Shown here one piece after another: positions 59,402-64,000 of a stretch of DNA of 64,000 bases (positions are counted from its first letter, which is position 1; each line of letters begins with the position of its first letter). This stretch comes from Deinococcus sp. HSC-46F16 (lineage in GTDB: Bacteria; Deinococcota; Deinococci; Deinococcales; Deinococcaceae). The translations under genes and the position numbers were made by a program. Under the pieces are notes generated by a model, which was given only the letters and a program-made list of their open reading frames with translations, did not search any database and was not told the DNA's origin. The stretch is from NCBI RefSeq assembly GCF_024171495.1, contig NZ_JALJZW010000002.1, positions 1 through 64,000 on the forward strand, given 5' to 3'.

Positions 59402-61576
59402 TCAGGGCCCAGGCGTGGCGCCCAGAGCGCTCTGATGGGCCAGATACGTTCGTACGGCCTGCTCTATGTCGAGCGTTAACCGTGCGCCATTGTCCTGAAA
59501 CGCCCGGCAGGTATCGGGCAGGGCCTCCATCAAGACTGCCGGATCGAGGACCCGCAACGCCCGGGCGTCCTGGGGGCGCAATGCTCCCCAGCGGGAAAGC
59601 AACCGCTCGTGCAGCTCCTCGGCCCCCTTGAGCTGCTGCTGTGCCGCACGTGCGGCTGCCTCTGCGGCCTGCCGCGCTGCTTTGGCCTGCCGCGCCTCCT
59701 CTTGCACCTTGAGCTGAGTAACCAGGCCGTCCAGCGCAGCGAGCAGGCGGGGCGTGTACTCCCGTTTCTCCAGGGCCTCGCAGATCCACCTGTAGTCGTT
59801 GGCCGTGAATCGGCCCCGCCACCCAGCCGGGTTGCGCCGCAAGTACGCGCGGTCTTCGGCGGGCAGCGCGGTCTCCGGCAGTCGGGTCGAGACCAATCCC
59901 CGCAACTGCGCAGCCTGCTTGATGGTGTACCGGTGCGCGTCGAGGGCACGGCGCAACCCCTCTGCATCCGGTCCCAAGTGCGGCGTGAGATGCGCCCAGG
60001 CCAGCCGGAGCGCCCTCCGGACATTGCCTTCCAGTTGGGGGGGCATCAGCGTGCTCGCATCCAGGTTCAGTTGCTCGGCGGTCTCCTCCAGTGCCGTCCG
60101 GAGGTGCGGAGGAAAGTTGTTGTCCCGCACGGCCACCGCGAAGTCCGCCTGTAGGGCTTCCGGCACGGCCCGGACGAAGTTCGGGCGCAGGCGCAGGGCT
60201 TGGATCTGGGGAAGCTTGGCCCTCTTTGCGGCACGTCGGGCCTGTTCCAGGTCGGGGATGTCCTTCAAGCGCAGTGTCATCTGGTTTAACCGCTCCAGCA
60301 GAGGGGCCTGCTCTGGGCGCAGGTGCAGCCGCACCCGGTCCCGCAGGTCATACCAGCGCCGCTGCTCGGCATGTCCCAGCAGCACGTCTTCCTCAACAGA
60401 GGGCCAGGGGGAGACACCCGTGTCCAGGTGAGTGACTTGCACATTCCGGCCCGTTTCTCGGGGGACGGCCGGGTGAGTGCTGGCCCGCACGTGGTGCCAC
60501 GCTTCGCGCAGGCAGCTCCACTCGTACATGGTGAGTTGCTCCTCAAGCAAGTGATGTCGCCAGCGCGCCTTCTGCAGAGGAGTCAATTCTTCCAGGTGGG
60601 TCTCCAGCTCCACCCAGTGGGTGAGCAGTTCGGGCGTCAGGTCGCCGAACGAGCGGCCGCGTTCACGCCGCTCCTGAACGTCCGCCACGGTCAGCCGTTC
60701 GCCCGTAGCCTCCCGCAGCGCGTCCAGCACCTCCCGCGTGCAAGGCACGCGCTCCCCTTCGGCGGTAAGCAGTGCAGACACCTCCGCGTGCAGCGTCTCG
60801 GGCAAGACCTCCAAAAGCAGCGCCAGGTGGGGCTGGAGATGCCTCACCACTTCCCGAGCCAGGAGCCGCTGACCACTGTCCACTGGTGGCATCGATACAC
60901 GCCGGGGGGATATGGGCTGAGGAAGCTCCAGGACGGGCACCGCAGGAATCGTTCGGGCTGCCTCGACCTGCGCGGGCGTGACCCGGCGGGAATGGGCTCG
61001 CAGCAGTCTGAGCCCTGCCCGGTTCAGGGGGATGCGGGTGTGGAGCAGCCGTTGCAAGTGCTCGCGAATAGGATCCTCGTCGCGCAGACTGTCGAGGTAC
61101 ATCTGCGTGATCAGACCCTCCTGCAGGCCGTTTGCTCGGCCATAGCCACGCAGGTCGTCACCATGCTGGAGGAGCAGGTCCCGCTGCTTCGCGTCGTGGG
61201 CCGCTTCCAGCAGGACTGTGCCCATCGCATTCGTCTGGCGGGGGTCCAGCCCCAGGATGTTTTTCAGAATGCAGGTGGTCCCGATTGGTGTGTGCCAGGT
61301 TCCGTCTTCCGAGCGGATGCTGTAGACCACTCGGCGTTTCTGGGTGGAGTTGTTGATTGGCGAGACGGTCCGGACGGGCGCGTCGTCCTCTTCCACTCGG
61401 AAGTTCGCGGGGTCGAGCGTGTAAAGAAATGTCCGGCCGTCGTGATAGCGCAGCGTGGTGCGGACGCTGGCGAGGACAAGGTTCTCCACGCTGAGCTCAG
61501 GATTCAGCCGGAGAGCGAACTCACGCAGGATGCGGTGGAACTCGGGCGCGTCACTCAGACGCAGCGTTTCGCGCAT
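59402..61576 (-). CDS. large protein of unknown family (724 aa)
   Basis: 724 aa; no family recognised. ATG at 61576 has GGAGG at 5 nt. The N-terminal about 150 residues contain RRVVYSIRSEDGTWHTPIGT followed by TCILKNILGLDPRQTNAMG, a compact mixed alpha/beta patch with a lone Cys. The middle (about 230-500) is helix-rich with many Arg/Glu pairs (ELETHLEELTPLQKARWRHH). A strong coiled coil lies near residues 640-680 (EEARQAKAARQAAEAAARAA). No membrane segment or catalytic triad visible. It stands alone, facing away from the histidine kinase gene region. Possible roles: structural or DNA/RNA-binding. Confidence 0.6.
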   Translation of the reverse strand: MRETLRLSDAPEFHRILREFALRLNPELSVENLVLASVRTTLRYHDGRTFLYTLDPANFRVEEDDAPVRTVSPINNSTQKRRVVYSIRSEDGTWHTPIGTTCILKNILGLDPRQTNAMGTVLLEAAHDAKQRDLLLQHGDDLRGYGRANGLQEGLITQMYLDSLRDEDPIREHLQRLLHTRIPLNRAGLRLLRAHSRRVTPAQVEAARTIPAVPVLELPQPISPRRVSMPPVDSGQRLLAREVVRHLQPHLALLLEVLPETLHAEVSALLTAEGERVPCTREVLDALREATGERLTVADVQERRERGRSFGDLTPELLTHWVELETHLEELTPLQKARWRHHLLEEQLTMYEWSCLREAWHHVRASTHPAVPRETGRNVQVTHLDTGVSPWPSVEEDVLLGHAEQRRWYDLRDRVRLHLRPEQAPLLERLNQMTLRLKDIPDLEQARRAAKRAKLPQIQALRLRPNFVRAVPEALQADFAVAVRDNNFPPHLRTALEETAEQLNLDASTLMPPQLEGNVRRALRLAWAHLTPHLGPDAEGLRRALDAHRYTIKQAAQLRGLVSTRLPETALPAEDRAYLRRNPAGWRGRFTANDYRWICEALEKREYTPRLLAALDGLVTQLKVQEEARQAKAARQAAEAAARAAQQQLKGAEELHERLLSRWGALRPQDARALRVLDPAVLMEALPDTCRAFQDNGARLTLDIEQAVRTYLAHQSALGATPGP

Positions 61577-61944
61577 GACACCTCCAGAGGAAGGCAACAA
61601 CAGGCAATAACAGGTGTGACGCACATCCTGGCGGGCCAGCGCAACCAGCCCTTGCCGATATGCCACCAGCGTAACACAGGTTGCAAACTTTGATCATGGC
61701 CGTTGACGATCCAAGCCCTGGTTTACGGAGGGGAGACGGATTTGCTGGCTCAAGCCCGTATGTGAACGGGCAACGTCCTAGTAAGAGTGACGCCAGTCGT
61801 TGCGCGGAAACAGACGCTCACCGAGGCAGAGAAAGGTTCTGCTTTTGCGCAGGGCCGTGCATCCAAGCCGATGATCAGGCGAACGATGAAGCGCTCCGCC
61901 CGTCCGTTCCCCAACCGGAGGTGGCATGGCCCTAGGAACGGTGC
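61577..61944. other. spacer without a confident gene
   Basis: 368 bp. One short plus-strand frame (61681-61935, about 84 aa) has no clear family. The segment near 61870-61925 translates in another frame to a basic stretch (MIRRTMKRSARPF) of the kind seen in transposase remnants, but there are no flanking inverted repeats I can find. The ribosome site and promoter of the 724-aa gene lie at the left end. Confidence 0.35.
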
Positions 61945-64000
61945 TTAGCCAGTGGCGTCCGCTCTGCCTGAAGGCTCCTCAACCCCCAGGTCCCCTGCCG
62001 CACTCCCCTCCCTGGGCAGCGTAAAGCCGAAGGTTGCACCTGCTCCAGGCTGTCCCGCCGCCGTTACCTGGCCTCCATGCCGCGTGACAATCCGGCGCAG
62101 GTTCGCCAGTCCCACCCCGGCCCCCTCGAACTCCTCCTGACGGTGGAGCCGTTGAAAGATGCCGAACAGCCGCCCCGCGTACTGGGGGTTGAAACCCACC
62201 CCGTTGTCCTGCACGAACACGGCCCACTCTCCAGGCCGTTCCTCCGCCCAGATCCGAATGTGGGCGACCTCCCGCATCCGGGTGAACTTCAGGGCGTTGT
62301 CTATCAGAATCCGCAGCGCCTGCCGCAGGGTCTCCCCGTCCCCTCTCACCACAGGCAGGGGTTCCACTTCCCAGCTCACCTCTCGCCCCCTCAGGTCCGG
62401 CTGCATCTCCCGGCGAAGGTCGATCAGCAGCGCCTCCAGGTCCACCGGCCCGGGGTTCAGCGTGAGGCGGGAAGTGCGGGAGACCTGCAGGATGCCGTCG
62501 ATCAGTGTGTTCATCCGACCGGCGGCCTCTTCAACCACGTTCAGGTAGCGGGCGGCCTGGGCATTCAATCCTTCGCCCAGCGACCGGCGCAACAACTGAA
62601 CGAAGCTGCTCACATGCCGCACCGGCGTGCGCAGGTCATGGGAGATGCTGTAGGTAAACGCTACCAGCTCCTCGTTGGCCGCCTCCAGCGCCCGGGTGCG
62701 TTCCTGAACCCGCGCCTCCAGGTGGGCGTTGAGGTCGTGCAGCTCCTGTTGGGCCTGTTGGGTCTCCGTGATGTCCTGCACCAGACCCAGCATGTGGGTG
62801 GGGGTGCCGTCCACATCGGGCAGGGTCGAGCCACGCGCCCAGATCCAGCGCACCTCGCCATCCGCGCGCCGAACACGGCACTGAAAGTCCCAGGCCTCCC
62901 CCCGCTCCAAAGCCACGCGGTACTTACGGTCCACCTCGTCTCGGTCCACCGGCAGCACGTGGGCGAGAAAGGCATCGTAGGTCCAATCCGGGTGACCCTG
63001 GGGATACCCGAAAATCGCGTCGTGCTGCAAGGACCGCGTGGCACGCCCATCGCGCAGGTCGAGCTCCCAGTCGCCCAGCCCGGCCGCGTCGAGGGCGAAG
63101 CGCAGGCGGCTCTGACTGACGAACAGGGCCGCCTCCGCGCGCTCCTCGGCCGCTCGGCGCTGCTCCTCCCGCTCCAGCGCCAGATTCAGGCTCCGGCCCA
63201 CCGCGCGCACCAGCGCCTTGTCCCGCGCCGTCCAGCGCCGCGTGTCCCGCAGCCCGAAGAGCAGCAGGTGCCTCACCTCGCCGTTCACGACCAGGGGGTA
63301 GGCAGCGGCCGTGCCGTAGTCCTGGGTGTGCTCGAATGCCTCCCGCTCGGGATTCCAGGCGTCGGTGAAGACCGCTGTCCCGGTCTCCAGGGCGCGGCGG
63401 ATCAGCGGCGTACTCCCGGGCAGACCCGCCCGGAGGCTGTCGAGCAACGCCCCGCCCATGTCCTCACTCCAGGCTTGGGCCTTCCACAGATCACCGTCCT
63501 TGGTGTAGTACCCGATGCTGCCGCTCGGGAAGCGGTCGCGTGACACGGCGATGGCCTGCCGTGCCAGGGCCAGCAGGTCCGTCTCGGTGCCCACGGCCTC
63601 CGTAAAGGCCACGAAGGCCTCGTGGGCACGGGCGTCCACCACCATGCGGCGGGTACGTTCCTGAACCTGCCGCTGAAGGTCGGCCATCAGCCGCGCACGG
63701 CCCAGGGAGAGGGCGCACTGGGCGGCCAGGATGCGCAGGAAGCGCTGCTCCTCCGTGGTGAAGTGGTGGGGTTCCCGGAAGTCGAGGACGATCGCGCCCA
63801 CAGGCTGCTCGTCGAGGAACATCGGCAGCACGGCGGTGGCGACGGCCAGCCCGCCTGGCCGGGCTTCCAGTTCGGGGTACGCCCGCACGAGGTCTCCCTC
63901 CTGCTCAAAGAACAGCGGCTCGCAGCGTTTCAGCGCGTCCCCGGCGGGCCCTTGGGCGTCCTGCCAGAAGGTTTGGGCATCTTCTGCATGGCCCTGGGTC
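61945..64000 (-). CDS. GAF/PAS sensor histidine kinase (N terminus beyond the window)
   Basis: At least 685 aa in the window; the frame stays open to the right edge, so the start is missing. Two GAF-like segments (GLAVATAVLPMFLDEQPVG; TDLLALARQAIAVSRDRF), then a PAS domain (LRFALDAAGLGDWELDLRDG, RVRRADGEVRWIWARG), H-box (SISHDLRTPVRHVSSF), N-box (ILIDNALKFTRMR) and G box (VQDNGVGFNPQYAGRLFGIFQRL). It has the phytochrome-type histidine kinase layout common in Deinococcus. No response regulator is adjacent in the window. Confidence 0.9.
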   Translation of the reverse strand, partial: TQGHAEDAQTFWQDAQGPAGDALKRCEPLFFEQEGDLVRAYPELEARPGGLAVATAVLPMFLDEQPVGAIVLDFREPHHFTTEEQRFLRILAAQCALSLGRARLMADLQRQVQERTRRMVVDARAHEAFVAFTEAVGTETDLLALARQAIAVSRDRFPSGSIGYYTKDGDLWKAQAWSEDMGGALLDSLRAGLPGSTPLIRRALETGTAVFTDAWNPEREAFEHTQDYGTAAAYPLVVNGEVRHLLLFGLRDTRRWTARDKALVRAVGRSLNLALEREEQRRAAEERAEAALFVSQSRLRFALDAAGLGDWELDLRDGRATRSLQHDAIFGYPQGHPDWTYDAFLAHVLPVDRDEVDRKYRVALERGEAWDFQCRVRRADGEVRWIWARGSTLPDVDGTPTHMLGLVQDITETQQAQQELHDLNAHLEARVQERTRALEAANEELVAFTYSISHDLRTPVRHVSSFVQLLRRSLGEGLNAQAARYLNVVEEAAGRMNTLIDGILQVSRTSRLTLNPGPVDLEALLIDLRREMQPDLRGREVSWEVEPLPVVRGDGETLRQALRILIDNALKFTRMREVAHIRIWAEERPGEWAVFVQDNGVGFNPQYAGRLFGIFQRLHRQEEFEGAGVGLANLRRIVTRHGGQVTAAGQPGAGATFGFTLPREGSAAGDLGVEEPSGRADATG

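Noticed and set aside
61577..61944. Insertion sequence remnant
   Set aside because: A basic stretch looks transposase-like but no inverted repeats or catalytic motif could be seen.

Overview
The window looks like a chromosome (or large replicon) segment of a Deinococcus-type bacterium. It has very high GC, dense genes with many 4-bp ATGA/GTGA overlaps, a phenylacetate operon whose operator fits the pattern I recall for Thermus PaaR, and a 23S rRNA gene with its own promoter and no 16S gene in front of it. The genus is inferred from gene content; no 16S sequence is present to fix it.

Layout. 0-4 kb: 5' end of a 23S rRNA gene (minus strand), a DUF2233-type lipoprotein and a DUF937/Ig-like membrane protein. 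4.2-9.3 kb: phenylacetyl-CoA epoxidase operon paaABCDZ (minus strand). 9.3-11 kb: a single-polypeptide MNT-HEPN protein, acpS and a Nudix hydrolase. 11-15.7 kb: thiamine uptake operon (TPP riboswitch, thiB, a repeat element, thiP, thiQ, thiamine pyrophosphokinase). 15.7-23.3 kb: an amino-acid ABC permease and binding protein, an alpha/beta-hydrolase lipoprotein, hemL with a CoA-binding protein, moeA and slyD. 23.4-27.2 kb: a form-II CO-dehydrogenase-like molybdenum hydroxylase in order S-L-M with duplicated intergenic palindromes. 27.5-34.3 kb: ndh, a DUF4388-like protein, and a T-box leader driving Nudix-valS, then a Nif3-like protein. 34.3-43.9 kb: cysteine desulfurase, a PASTA membrane protein, AzlCD, a thioredoxin-fold protein, a candidate ADP-ribosylation pair, an NTase and an SDR without the usual catalytic Tyr/Lys. 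43.9-50.8 kb: Tat-exported ferritin-like lipoprotein, ECF sigma/anti-sigma pair, two TatA-type proteins, TatC, Lgt and a two-component system.

50.8-61.6 kb is an accessory island. It holds a eukaryotic-type kinase with a TPR partner, facing a RelA/SpoT-fold protein with a tiny overlapping partner; a compact penicillin-binding transpeptidase; a Pycsar antiphage pair (class III cyclase plus DUF5706 membrane effector) whose cyclase gene is strikingly AT-rich; a secreted C39 peptidase with TPRs; and a 724-aa protein of unknown family. A large PAS/GAF histidine kinase runs off the right edge.

The best candidates for new biology are the kinase-TPR/RelSpo-small-protein cassette, the Pycsar locus with its divergent C39 peptidase, and the unrecognised 724-aa protein. 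The best regulatory signals are the PaaR-type operator, the TPP riboswitch whose terminator runs into the start codon, and the T-box in front of Nudix-valS.
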